Positions 14,420-21,093 of a stretch of 25,710 bases of DNA are shown here, in pieces; the stretch's first letter is position 1; each line of letters opens with the position of its first letter. Source of the stretch: a virus; the IMG/VR virus record IMGVR_UViG_3300043410_000715, positions 1-25,710 of that record; one strand, written 5' to 3'. The notes below the pieces were generated by a model. That model worked only from the letters and a program-made list of their open reading frames with translations. It was not told the DNA's origin and ran no database searches. The translations under genes and the position numbers were made by a program.

Positions 14420-14427
14420 TATTTATT
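14420..14427 (-). promoter_or_regulatory. T4-like late promoter motif upstream of erpA
   Basis: On the minus strand AATAAATA (14427-14420) differs from the T4 late consensus TATAAATA by one base. It lies 19 bases before the erpA ATG, nearly the same distance as the motif before the 509-aa fibre gene (18 bases). It overlaps the stop codon of the upstream SGNH gene, so part of the match could reflect coding. Confidence 0.5.
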
Positions 14428-15160
14428 GCTGTAGTCGTTCTAAGATTGCTTTTGCAAAAGTAGAATTGGAATTGATTCCTGCATGACTCAAATCTCTCGC
14501 TTTATCTATCGTTCGCATTGTAAAATTTTCCATATCGTATGGGACTTGCCCGCTGATATTACATGTTATAAGTCTAGTTTGTGATTCTACTACAGTACGT
14601 ATTAAATCAACTGTAAATTTTACCCGAGCATTAAAAAATCCGGATAAATCGCCGCTTGCAATAAATTTCATTTTATCTGGATCTTTTTCCCAAGACCCGC
14701 TAGTTATACCGTGTTTAAATTCATCATTGTATGTTATATATCTACTGCAATCGGGCCATTGTATGAATACAATTTTAGGTTTCTTTTTTACTTTAGCGAA
14801 CCAGGTTAATAAGTTATATTCTAGTACATCTATACCCGTAGCGGGCATTGCTAAATTGTAATAATCACAATTTAATTGCTGACTTACTAAGTAAGGGTAT
14901 GTTTTTTCTAATTCTATTCCAACACCAGATGTATGACTACATCCAGTGAATAATACATAATTGTCTAAATCTATATCCTGCAAATCTTTTGACCTATGAC
15001 CGTAGCTGTTATAAGCATATTCAATTGGTTTGTTAATATAATACCAATCCGGTGGCTGTGATTTTTTGTTTTTTTCAAACTGTTCTTCACTATCCTCACC
15101 TGCAAACATCATTTGAATATTGGCGAAATCTTCTCCTAGGAAATCTTCATAAAATTTCAT
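14423..15160 (-). CDS. SGNH/GDSL-hydrolase-like protein
   Basis: This 245-residue protein has the SGNH layout. The block I nucleophile is Ser75 in LFTGCSHTSGVG, preceded by NSYGHRSKDLQDIDLDNYV. Next come a strand with YYNLAMPATGIDVLEYN (block II/III-like Gly and Asn) and PKIVFIQWP. Block V is Asp223-x-x-His226 in RDLSHAGIN. Members hydrolyse acyl esters, often acetyl groups on polysaccharides. There is no signal peptide, so it acts in the infected cell or in the virion. It is paralogous to the next upstream gene, which it overlaps by four bases. A strong GAGGA ribosome-binding site precedes the ATG. Confidence 0.8.
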   Translation of the reverse strand: MKFYEDFLGEDFANIQMMFAGEDSEEQFEKNKKSQPPDWYYINKPIEYAYNSYGHRSKDLQDIDLDNYVLFTGCSHTSGVGIELEKTYPYLVSQQLNCDYYNLAMPATGIDVLEYNLLTWFAKVKKKPKIVFIQWPDCSRYITYNDEFKHGITSGSWEKDPDKMKFIASGDLSGFFNARVKFTVDLIRTVVESQTRLITCNISGQVPYDMENFTMRTIDKARDLSHAGINSNSTFAKAILERLQQ

Positions 15161-15780
15161 GGTTTGATCCTCACTGTTAATTCATTTATTTTGTTTATTA
15201 CTTCTTTTGAAATTGAATGATGGTCAAACATGCCCCCGTCGTACTTGATGTTAATCACGTTTGTAGTGAACGCGGGTAATTTATCTTTGAACTCTATTTG
15301 GTAGATAGGTATATTGATTAAATTGCTAATTAACTTTTCAAATAGTAGCTTCCGTGTAGTGAAAAATCCATTGAAGTTTCCTGCATCAGTGAAATCTTTT
15401 GTCACCTGATTGTTATAATCAGCAGGGGTAAAAAACGAATGATTATGATCGGATGTTATGATAGAGTTTAAAAACTCTGTACTGACGATTATCATTTTGG
15501 GTTTCTGGGGGACTAGTTGAAACCAAGATATCAAGTTAAACTTGATGGCATCCAGCCCACCGTTAAAGACGCATAGATTATAATAATCCATCTTTAAACG
15601 TTGACTGATTAAATAAGGGTAGGTTTCTTCAACTGGTTTAGATAAATCTACACCCACGTTGTCACCCACAAATAAAATGTATTTGTGTAAGTCTACATCT
15701 TTTAGTTCTTTACACCTATGACCGCTAGTATTGAAATATTCACTAGGGTCGTGTCCTAGCAATCCATTACAGAATTGCAT
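15157..15780 (-). CDS. SGNH-like paralogue that has lost the catalytic Ser
   Basis: This 207-residue protein is clearly related to its downstream neighbour: TSGHRCKELKDVDLHKYILF aligns with the equivalent stretch there, and VEETYPYLISQRLKMDYYNL matches EKTYPYLVSQQLNCDYYNL. Where the neighbour has GCSHT, this protein has GDNVG (Asn41 in place of Ser), and the C-terminal Asp-x-x-His is changed (FDHHS). It therefore probably does not hydrolyse esters and may serve as a binding subunit or inhibitor. The gene starts directly after the IF-1 stop with no spacer (TAAATG) and uses AAGG in the IF-1 coding end as ribosome-binding site. Confidence 0.75.
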   Translation of the reverse strand: MQFCNGLLGHDPSEYFNTSGHRCKELKDVDLHKYILFVGDNVGVDLSKPVEETYPYLISQRLKMDYYNLCVFNGGLDAIKFNLISWFQLVPQKPKMIIVSTEFLNSIITSDHNHSFFTPADYNNQVTKDFTDAGNFNGFFTTRKLLFEKLISNLINIPIYQIEFKDKLPAFTTNVINIKYDGGMFDHHSISKEVINKINELTVRIKP

Positions 15781-15996
15781 TTATCTACGCCTTACAATTC
15801 GTCCTTTTGTCAGGTCGTATGGACTAAATTCGACTTCTACTGTGTCACCTAATAGAATTTTAATATCATGTTGACGCATTTTTCCTGAGATATAACCCAT
15901 TACAGTTTGACCTGCATTTAGTGTTACTCTGAAGGTGGCGTTGGGTAACACTTCAACTACTTTGCCATCCATCTTAATGCCTTCTTCTTTTGCCAT
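15781..15996 (-). CDS. infA: Translation initiation factor IF-1
   Basis: This 71-residue protein matches bacterial IF-1 over its whole length. It starts [20 protein letters not shown], has [20 protein letters not shown] in the middle, and ends GDTVEVEF...[15 protein letters not shown]-1 is an OB-fold protein that binds the 30S A site with IF-2 and IF-3 during initiation. The key basic residues and the PYDL-x-KGRI ending are all kept, so it should be functional. It lies in a run of minus-strand phage genes. AAGGAG (16016-16011) overlaps the stop of the upstream gene and sits an unusually long 14 bases before the ATG. Confidence 0.95.
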   Translation of the reverse strand: MAKEEGIKMDGKVVEVLPNATFRVTLNAGQTVMGYISGKMRQHDIKILLGDTVEVEFSPYDLTKGRIVRRR

Positions 15997-16015
15997 TTTG
16001 GTTTTACTTTCTCCT

Positions 16016-16273
16016 TTAAATATTTTGTGCTTTAAGTTTTGTCCACATGAACTGTTTCAATTCATCCTGGGTTAATAAATCAGGGGTAGCTCTGGAACGA
16101 TTCTTTATCCAAACCGTTCTTCCACCTTCATATTCTTTAATTACGTAATGTGACATTTGAACTAGTTTAGCACGTTTCCCCCACCCGAGATTGAAGGCAT
16201 CTTCCTGAAATGTGTAAACACCCGGCTTGTAGACACTATGATCCACAATGACTTCACAGTAGTAATTAGCCAC
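16016..16273 (-). CDS. Small phage protein upstream of IF-1, GTG start likely
   Basis: The preferred start is GTG at 16273, which gives 85 residues beginning [17 protein letters not shown] and has AGGA five to six bases upstream. It overlaps the preceding stop by eight bases. A longer start (ATG at 16306) would overlap by 41 bases and has no ribosome-binding site. The protein has a strand-rich N-terminal half, [20 protein letters not shown] in the middle, and a C-terminal helix ([16 protein letters not shown]). No known family is recognised. Its stop overlaps the ribosome-binding site of infA. Confidence 0.7.
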   Translation of the reverse strand: MANYYCEVIVDHSVYKPGVYTFQEDAFNLGWGKRAKLVQMSHYVIKEYEGGRTVWIKNRSRATPDLLTQDELKQFMWTKLKAQNI

Positions 16274-16664
16274 GGCGCATCCTAGAGATATCTTTAGCTT
16301 CGTCATCACTGAACACAGGCACAGCATTAGACTTGTGCAGTGTACCGATACCTAACATCTTAGTACCAGTATATTGTTGAGTGGGCTTGCTACTGACTGC
16401 ACCTAAATGTGTGTCAGGCAGACTACGTGCCTTATGTGTGGATTCACGTCCAGCAGGAGCAGTTAGCCGATATGTTAGGGGCGGTGCCGCTAATGCGGAC
16501 TTACGCTTTTTTTCTTGTTGTTCAACGCCCCACTTTTTCTGTAATTCTTTCCAAGAGGTGTCAAGCTCACGTGCTTTACGTGCCTCGTCTGCATTGCGAA
16601 ACTTTTGCTTGCCTTTGCGTTTGCCGCCCATAGAAAGGGCAGGATGTGCGAGGTGCATAGTCAT
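16266..16664 (-). CDS. Conserved basic phage protein (MGGKRKG family)
   Basis: This 132-residue basic protein contains MGGKRKGKQKFRNADEARKA (residues 12-31), then SWKELQKKWGVE, AAPPLTYRL and AGRESTHKARSL, and a C-terminal QYTGTKMLGIGTLHKSNAVP. The order of these blocks matches a conserved hypothetical protein of many tailed phages, as I recall it. It looks largely extended and basic, which suggests nucleic-acid or assembly work. It is led by a sigma70-type promoter on the minus strand; no clear ribosome-binding site is visible at 16664 or at the alternative start 16631. Confidence 0.75.
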   Translation of the reverse strand: MTMHLAHPALSMGGKRKGKQKFRNADEARKARELDTSWKELQKKWGVEQQEKKRKSALAAPPLTYRLTAPAGRESTHKARSLPDTHLGAVSSKPTQQYTGTKMLGIGTLHKSNAVPVFSDDEAKDISRMRRG

Positions 16665-16696
16665 ACTGTTGAATCCATGTAGTTCATACAGTATCT

Positions 16697-16724
16697 ATTA
16701 TACGGAAAAGTGGTAAATTGTCAA
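16697..16724 (-). promoter_or_regulatory. Sigma70-type promoter P5 (minus strand)
   Basis: On the minus strand TTGACA (16724-16719), a 16-nt spacer and TATAAT (16702-16697) form a consensus promoter. AGATACTGT follows the -10 box, much like the AGTAACTGT after the -10 box of P4. It lies about 33 bases before the gene at 16664 and can drive the IF-1, SGNH and erpA genes independently of late transcription. Confidence 0.8.
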
Positions 16725-16738
16725 GTACATAAAAAGTA

Positions 16739-17170
16739 TTACTTTTTTAGGGTAGCCCAGATTTGTTCTTTTTCGATAATTTCAGCTTCAAGTTCACGGT
16801 ACATGTCACCCAAAGACTTTAGACGTTCCCATTTTTCTTCTAGTTCTTTGTTTGGGTGAAGAATAGCCAAACGTTTTTCAATATTCTCTAATGTGTCGGA
16901 AAGGCTTTTGCCTTGTATCTTAACATCACCTTCAAATTCTGCGTCCCCCTTAACTGTGAGGGCTTTGCTGTCTATTACTGTTGAACCAGATATAGAATCA
17001 ACCCATGAAGCAGAACCAGCACTGTTAGCTGTTAACCAAACACTACTTGTCCCTGCTGTACTAACCCATGATGCCGCTGATGTGCTCGTGGGTGAATTTA
17101 TAATATATGCCATATCATCTTCTTCACTTAAATTTAGTGTGATTGTGTCTATGGAAATGTCATCGTTCAT
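16739..17170 (-). CDS. Conserved phage protein with C-terminal coiled coil
   Basis: This 143-residue protein has a Ser/Thr/Ala/Trp-rich N-terminal half (SAASWVSTAG, SAGSASWVDS), then a conserved block KALTVKGDAEFEGDVKIQGK (residues about 69-88), then SLSDTLENIEKRLAILHPN. The C-terminal helix (about 105-143, ending EKEQIWATLKK) is heptad-like. The beta-helix-like VKGDAEFEGDVKIQGK stretch plus coiled coil suggests a trimeric virion or fibre-associated protein. It overlaps the AbrB-like gene by four bases. I have seen the block in other phages but not with a proven function. Confidence 0.75.
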   Translation of the reverse strand: MNDDISIDTITLNLSEEDDMAYIINSPTSTSAASWVSTAGTSSVWLTANSAGSASWVDSISGSTVIDSKALTVKGDAEFEGDVKIQGKSLSDTLENIEKRLAILHPNKELEEKWERLKSLGDMYRELEAEIIEKEQIWATLKK

Positions 17171-17352
17171 TTGTTTAACTTTCTAATAATGTAGTGACCA
17201 TTTTCATCGAGACTAAAATCAATCGTGTCCCCTTCAACCCATCCTAGTTGGTCAAGTAATACTTGTGGAATCGGAACAATTAAATCACCGGTTTCAGGAT
17301 CTTCCTGTGTGATTACTTCATAACGTGTGTAGTGTTGTCCGGGGTTAGCCAT
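17167..17352 (-). CDS. AbrB/MazE-like small DNA-binding protein
   Basis: This 61-residue protein has the core of the SpoVT/AbrB swapped-hairpin fold: LIVPIPQVLLDQLGWVEGDT followed by a strand IDFSLDENGHYIIRKL. The fold normally dimerises and binds DNA with its N-terminal strands, as in transition-state regulators and antitoxins. No toxin gene lies beside it, so an antitoxin role is unlikely. It may regulate the downstream virion genes. The ATG lies only five bases after a -10-like TATTAT, and the stop overlaps the next start (ATGA). Confidence 0.75.
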   Translation of the reverse strand: MANPGQHYTRYEVITQEDPETGDLIVPIPQVLLDQLGWVEGDTIDFSLDENGHYIIRKLNK

Positions 17353-17357
17353 ACTCT

Positions 17358-17386
17358 ATAATACTTTCTTATTAACTATTAGTCAA
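17358..17386 (-). promoter_or_regulatory. Possible sigma70-type promoter P6, close to the start codon
   Basis: On the minus strand TTGACT (17386-17381), a 17-nt spacer and TATTAT (17363-17358) each match the consensus in five of six positions. The -10 box ends five bases before the ATG at 17352, so the transcript would start at or inside the codon, giving a nearly leaderless message. A late-like GATAAATA occurs further upstream at 17409-17402 but spans the stop of the preceding gene. Confidence 0.45.
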
Positions 17387-17400
17387 ACTGTTTGGTAAGA

Positions 17401-18174
17401 TTATTTATCGTCTAACCAGGGCATTTTTGTTTTTACAAGCTCTGATTGTTTATCCAAATAATTTTGGTAGTATTCTACAATATCAGGTCTGATTTCAGAA
17501 CCAGTCACAGAACTCAGTGTTTGCAAAACTTTATCAGGGTCGTGTATCAAATCATGCATTTTGATTTTAGTAACATTATCAACATATTTGTCTGGAATCG
17601 AAAAATCATCAGTAAAGAATTCTGCGCCCTGTAACGGCCAGCTATGGCTACAGTTTATAATGTATTCTTGTGCAACATCAACAGGTAATATTCTTGGGTC
17701 TGCATATTCTTGTAGGTACTGATGTGTGTTTTTAATGTTTTTCCATTGTATGTCTGATCCAGGAAACGTGTCACATATAGTTTTAAAGAAGAAGTTTCCA
17801 TTCATCCTCTGAACCATGTTTTCATCTACTGTCACTATTATTTGCTTGCAGAGAGGGTACTTGTAAAATAAACCATCAAAATCAGGTATCAAATGACCAA
17901 ACAATATTAATGGTCTATTTTTAAACAATGGATTAATAGTTTTATAAATTGGTTCGTTATCTTCATAACGTTTGTCACTGATGCTAGTCCAATTTTTCTC
18001 ACACTGTTTGAGGGCAACATCATGTGCGTTCCCATACTGAGAAAATTTGTACTTGTTTACTGAAACCTCTACAAATTGATATACAAGTGACGTAATGAAT
18101 GCCCCACATGAACCTCCCATCCATGTAATTGCATATGTAGGTGTGTCGGGGAAACTTATTGGTCGTTGATCCAT
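17401..18174 (-). CDS. Sulfotransferase-like P-loop paralogue 1
   Basis: This protein of 257 residues begins MDQRPISFPDTPTYAITWMG and has a P-loop-like GGSCGAF near the N-terminus. FGHLIPDFDGLFYKYPLCKQ follows mid-chain, and a C-terminal VTKIKMHDLIHDPDKVL plus the conserved ending KTKMPWLDDK. The layout (beta strand, Gly-rich loop, late H/Y-D-L-I-x-D motif) resembles the sulfotransferase fold that uses PAPS, but the 3'-phosphate motif is not clear. The start at 18174 is chosen over 18198 because it gives the same length as the adjacent paralogue and a 19-base overlap. Family assignment is moderate. Confidence 0.65.
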   Translation of the reverse strand: MDQRPISFPDTPTYAITWMGGSCGAFITSLVYQFVEVSVNKYKFSQYGNAHDVALKQCEKNWTSISDKRYEDNEPIYKTINPLFKNRPLILFGHLIPDFDGLFYKYPLCKQIIVTVDENMVQRMNGNFFFKTICDTFPGSDIQWKNIKNTHQYLQEYADPRILPVDVAQEYIINCSHSWPLQGAEFFTDDFSIPDKYVDNVTKIKMHDLIHDPDKVLQTLSSVTGSEIRPDIVEYYQNYLDKQSELVKTKMPWLDDK

Positions 18175-18929
18175 GGCATCTTTTCTTGCATCAACCATTT
18201 TTGTTTTGCCAAATAAATATCATAAAAATCAACAATATCTTGTCGTATTGGTTTTTCTGTTAATGTAGATAGCAAATCTAAGATTTTGTCACGTTTATAA
18301 ATTATGTCATAGTATGGTACTGTGATTACTCTATCACGGAACTCTGATGGAATTTCGTAATATTCAGTGTAATAATTATCAGATGCCATTGCGGGCCAAA
18401 TCTTACATGTATCTTCGATGTAACGTCTAATTAATTCTTGTGGACAATTTTGTGGAGTGTACCCATTTAAATACGAGTGTTGGAACACCATTCGATCCCA
18501 GCGCAATTGGCTAACATCGTAGTGTTCATAAGTTGTTTTGTAAAACAAATTACCTTGAATCCTAGGTAACATTTTATCACACACTGATATTCTAATGTGC
18601 TTGCATTTAGGATATTTTGCAAATAATTTTTCTAGATTGGGTGGAACATGATTGTATAGAATCAACGGTTTTGTTTCGTCCAATGGATCTATAACATCAT
18701 AAATTTTGATTTGATTTAATCTGAAGTTGGTACGCCTAAATGCTGGATTTTTCCAATTATTAGTAACTATTTCAAATGCGACTTCGTGTGCATTGCCGCT
18801 ATCTGATATATGTTCTTCATTAACTTTATTATATAGAAAACTATAAAGCAAAGATAAAATAAATGCCCCGCTAGCACCACCAGTCCAATTTACCAGATAG
18901 GTATCTGTATTAGGAAAAGTTACTGACAA
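18156..18929 (-). CDS. Sulfotransferase-like P-loop paralogue 2, TTG start
   Basis: This 257-residue protein starts at TTG with GAGG five bases before it; no better ATG exists nearby. It begins SVTFPNTDTYLVNWTGGASG (Gly-rich loop GGASGAF), has YNHVPPNLEKLFAKYPKCKH mid-chain, RIQGNLFYKT, and a late VITVPYYDIIYKRDKILDLL, ending QEKMPWINDQ. It is most similar to paralogue 1 (GNAHEVAFE against GNAHDVALK), so the two look like a recent tandem duplication. There is no signal peptide. Substrate and partner are unknown; transfer of sulfate or phosphate to a sugar or protein is one possibility. Confidence 0.65.
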   Translation of the reverse strand: MSVTFPNTDTYLVNWTGGASGAFILSLLYSFLYNKVNEEHISDSGNAHEVAFEIVTNNWKNPAFRRTNFRLNQIKIYDVIDPLDETKPLILYNHVPPNLEKLFAKYPKCKHIRISVCDKMLPRIQGNLFYKTTYEHYDVSQLRWDRMVFQHSYLNGYTPQNCPQELIRRYIEDTCKIWPAMASDNYYTEYYEIPSEFRDRVITVPYYDIIYKRDKILDLLSTLTEKPIRQDIVDFYDIYLAKQKWLMQEKMPWINDQ

Positions 18930-18941
18930 TATTTCCTCACT

Positions 18942-19703
18942 TTATAGTGCTGGATACACCGTAGAACGCATTGTTTCGTGTTCTTCAACTAAGTCTGTGT
19001 ATACTTGTAAAATTTCAGGTTTTAGTTGTCCACCAGTAAATTCAACCAGTTGATCCAATGCAACGTATGAATTGTTCGTTGAAGGCGTGATGATATCATC
19101 GTAGTTAATCACACAAACTCTATCTTCCATACCTGCTGGAATAGAAACATTCTTGGAATATCTGACTAATAATAATTCATTGTTTTTATTATTTGTCACA
19201 TCGAATAATTTTTGCTGAACGTCTGTGCTATTCACGTTTTCTGCGGAAACAGTAACATCAAACTTTTCTTTGACCTTGTTAAAAGTGTATTCTATTTTTT
19301 CAATAGCTTCCGGATTTAGTAAGTCCTTTTCCTGCTGGGATAGTGTAAAATACTGTTTTGACAAAGGTTCAATAACTTTACAATAAGTATTTTTAGTGAT
19401 TTCTACACGATTAGCATCTGATAGTTTAATAATCACAAACTTGGTATTTGTCAAATTGCTATTAGTTGCTACTTCTTCTAGGTTCACCAACGTTCTAGTT
19501 GCAAATACTCCATTTGCATTAGGTGGAAAACTCAGATGAGAGAATACATCTGAATCATATGAATTAACACCGGAGTCAAGAATGTAGGATGGATTATTAA
19601 CTGAAATGTCAGTTGGATATTCAAAGTCATTTGCTAGATTAAATAAAATCATTGCTAATGAGGGCCCAAATGTGCCAGGTGCGGAAGAAACTACATAGTT
19701 CAT
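18942..19703 (-). CDS. Diverged paralogue 3 of the sulfotransferase-like family
   Basis: This 253-residue protein starts MNYVVSSAPGTFGPSLAMIL, with the Gly-rich loop PGTFGPS. It lacks the H-x-x-P mid-chain block in clear form but has FVIIKLSDANRVEITKNTYC at the equivalent place. The C-terminal part (DRVCVINYDDIITPSTNN, then EFTGGQLKPEILQVYTDLV and MRSTVYPAL) aligns with the YDII...MPW region of the other copies, although the final MPW is changed to VYP. It may be a non-catalytic relative. It starts two bases after the HAD gene's stop codon. Confidence 0.6.
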   Translation of the reverse strand: MNYVVSSAPGTFGPSLAMILFNLANDFEYPTDISVNNPSYILDSGVNSYDSDVFSHLSFPPNANGVFATRTLVNLEEVATNSNLTNTKFVIIKLSDANRVEITKNTYCKVIEPLSKQYFTLSQQEKDLLNPEAIEKIEYTFNKVKEKFDVTVSAENVNSTDVQQKLFDVTNNKNNELLLVRYSKNVSIPAGMEDRVCVINYDDIITPSTNNSYVALDQLVEFTGGQLKPEILQVYTDLVEEHETMRSTVYPAL

Positions 19704-19704
19704 T

Positions 19705-20235
19705 TTATAAATACCTTTCGTATATCTTATTTAGCTGTTTTATCGTATATTCAGTGGTAGCATCACTGTGTTTTACTGCAATTCCACCCGCTTCAGCCCA
19801 GGATTGTAGATAATAGTTAAAGTCATCAACTAAAACATTGGGTCGTCCATCAGTCGTTGCATACCTAAATTTTCTCTTTGTAAAGATAGCATTTTCGCTG
19901 GTGCCCGGATTATATTGGTCTAACCAATCACGTTTTGCTTCGATACTAGCTTGTGGTTCGTTCCTAAGAGGAGCACTAAGTACAGTAAACGGAATCTTGT
20001 TTTTATGTAACCATTTGATGATTTCTTGACCACCGGGCAATGGATCAAGTTCACGGAATAGTTGATAAACTTCGTACGGGCCTTTTAGACTCAATCTAGT
20101 GATTGCTTCATTTTGATCCGGTATATCGTCCCAGTGAGGTACATTTTCACGTTTTGCTATAGCATGGAATAAGTCAGCTTGGACTCCGTCCATATCTAGA
20201 TATAAGTGGGGCATTTTTTCTCTATTTGTATTCAT
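19705..20235 (-). CDS. HAD-family 5'(3')-nucleotidase-like phosphatase
   Basis: This 176-residue protein has the HAD motifs in order. Motif I is Asp14-x-Asp16 in HLYLDMDGVQAD, motif II Ser87 in FTVLSAP, motif III Lys120 or Lys122 in FTKRKFRY, and motif IV Asp137-Asp138 in NVLVDDFNYYL. Size and cap region fit the 5'(3')-deoxyribonucleotidase (NT5C-like) subgroup, which removes phosphate from nucleotides. The start at 20235 is preferred to TTG 20247 because it overlaps the preceding stop as ATGA. In this position it could instead dephosphorylate 3'-phosphoadenosine made by sulfotransferases; that is speculation. Confidence 0.8.
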   Translation of the reverse strand: MNTNREKMPHLYLDMDGVQADLFHAIAKRENVPHWDDIPDQNEAITRLSLKGPYEVYQLFRELDPLPGGQEIIKWLHKNKIPFTVLSAPLRNEPQASIEAKRDWLDQYNPGTSENAIFTKRKFRYATTDGRPNVLVDDFNYYLQSWAEAGGIAVKHSDATTEYTIKQLNKIYERYL

Positions 20236-20999
20236 AATAATATCCAAGGCATTTTTTCTTTGATTAATTTGTCTCTACCATCAACGTATTTTTCATACAT
20301 CTTTTGCACACTATCGGAAACGATTGTGTCAGTAAAATTGGCTAAACTTGACAACCCTTTGTACTGTTCAGATTCCATAGTAAACAAATCATTATAACTC
20401 AGTACTAGTGTAGTGTCAACAAAATCAGGTGGAATTACTGGGTTTCTAAAAGGTCTGGTTGGCAAGAATTGTTTCTCGTATATGTAGTATTCCAAACTTA
20501 TTTCTCGAATCTCGTTGGTAGTAATTTTGGTATAATCGTACTCACGCCCGTATAGTTTCCTATGACAATTGAGTATAAAGCGAGTATAAAGCGTATCGTG
20601 CGGTGGTGTTTTTTCTAGCCCGTCAAACCCATTCTTAAGTAATGCATTTCCCGTAATTTCTAAAAAATCATTTTCTGTATAGCTCAAAACAACAATCTTG
20701 GCATTCGGGAATCGTTGACGAATTGTATCCCAATCAGGAAACACATGAGTGTTTAATAGTTTGTTACCATATGGATTTAGTGGGCTGGGGCTGTCAGAAA
20801 ACTCAATTTTTTTATAAACATCAGTGGTAAAAACTGGTTGATTGGCCCAACTTAAAGCCCAATGTGATGTTGTGTGTGCTGAATTGTGTTTAGTGTATTC
20901 AATGTTAACGTCAAGATTGTTAATCAGACTCCAAATGATACTAGAAACAAATCTACCGGACGTTCCTGGAATAAAGCTGACTATATACAGGTCGTTCAT
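20232..20999 (-). CDS. Sulfotransferase-like P-loop paralogue 4, first gene of the block
   Basis: This 255-residue protein begins MNDLYIVSFIPGTSGRFVSS, with the clearest P-loop-like PGTSGRF of the four. Mid-chain NTHVFPDWDTIRQRFPNAKI is followed by VVLSYTENDFLEITGNALLK, matching the GN-x-F/L-x-K of paralogues 1 and 2. The end (TTLVLSYNDLFTMESEQYKG, then IKEKMPWILL) carries the family's MPW signature. It is the most distal gene of the minus block. A T4-type TATAAATA lies at 21062-21055 and a -10-like TATAAT at 21022-21017. No strong ribosome-binding site is visible. Confidence 0.65.
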   Translation of the reverse strand: MNDLYIVSFIPGTSGRFVSSIIWSLINNLDVNIEYTKHNSAHTTSHWALSWANQPVFTTDVYKKIEFSDSPSPLNPYGNKLLNTHVFPDWDTIRQRFPNAKIVVLSYTENDFLEITGNALLKNGFDGLEKTPPHDTLYTRFILNCHRKLYGREYDYTKITTNEIREISLEYYIYEKQFLPTRPFRNPVIPPDFVDTTLVLSYNDLFTMESEQYKGLSSLANFTDTIVSDSVQKMYEKYVDGRDKLIKEKMPWILL

Positions 21000-21054
21000 G
21001 TTATATTTAGTAGGCCATTATATTGCGTGATTGTTTTCACCGAAAACAGCTAAA

Positions 21055-21062
21055 TATTTATA
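21055..21062 (-). promoter_or_regulatory. Perfect T4-like late promoter motif
   Basis: The minus strand reads TATAAATA at 21062-21055, identical to the T4 late consensus. It lies 55 bases before the ATG at 20999 in the divergent gap between the minus and plus blocks, and is well placed to start the whole late minus block. A small 7-bp hairpin (21032-21048) lies between the motif and the gene. Confidence 0.6.
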
Positions 21063-21093
21063 CAATAATAATAAGAAGAAAGAACAATTTGGG

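Noticed and set aside
16731-16747. AAAAAGT/ACTTTTT hairpin after the coiled-coil gene
   Set aside because: The stem is almost pure A-T with a 3-nt loop and overlaps the stop codon; too weak to call a terminator.
17167-17352. Antitoxin of a toxin-antitoxin pair
   Set aside because: The AbrB/MazE-like fold would allow it, but neither neighbour looks like a toxin.
19706-19713. TATAAATA on the plus strand
   Set aside because: It lies between minus-strand genes and points into antisense sequence with no plus gene downstream for more than 1 kb; probably chance, including part of a stop codon.
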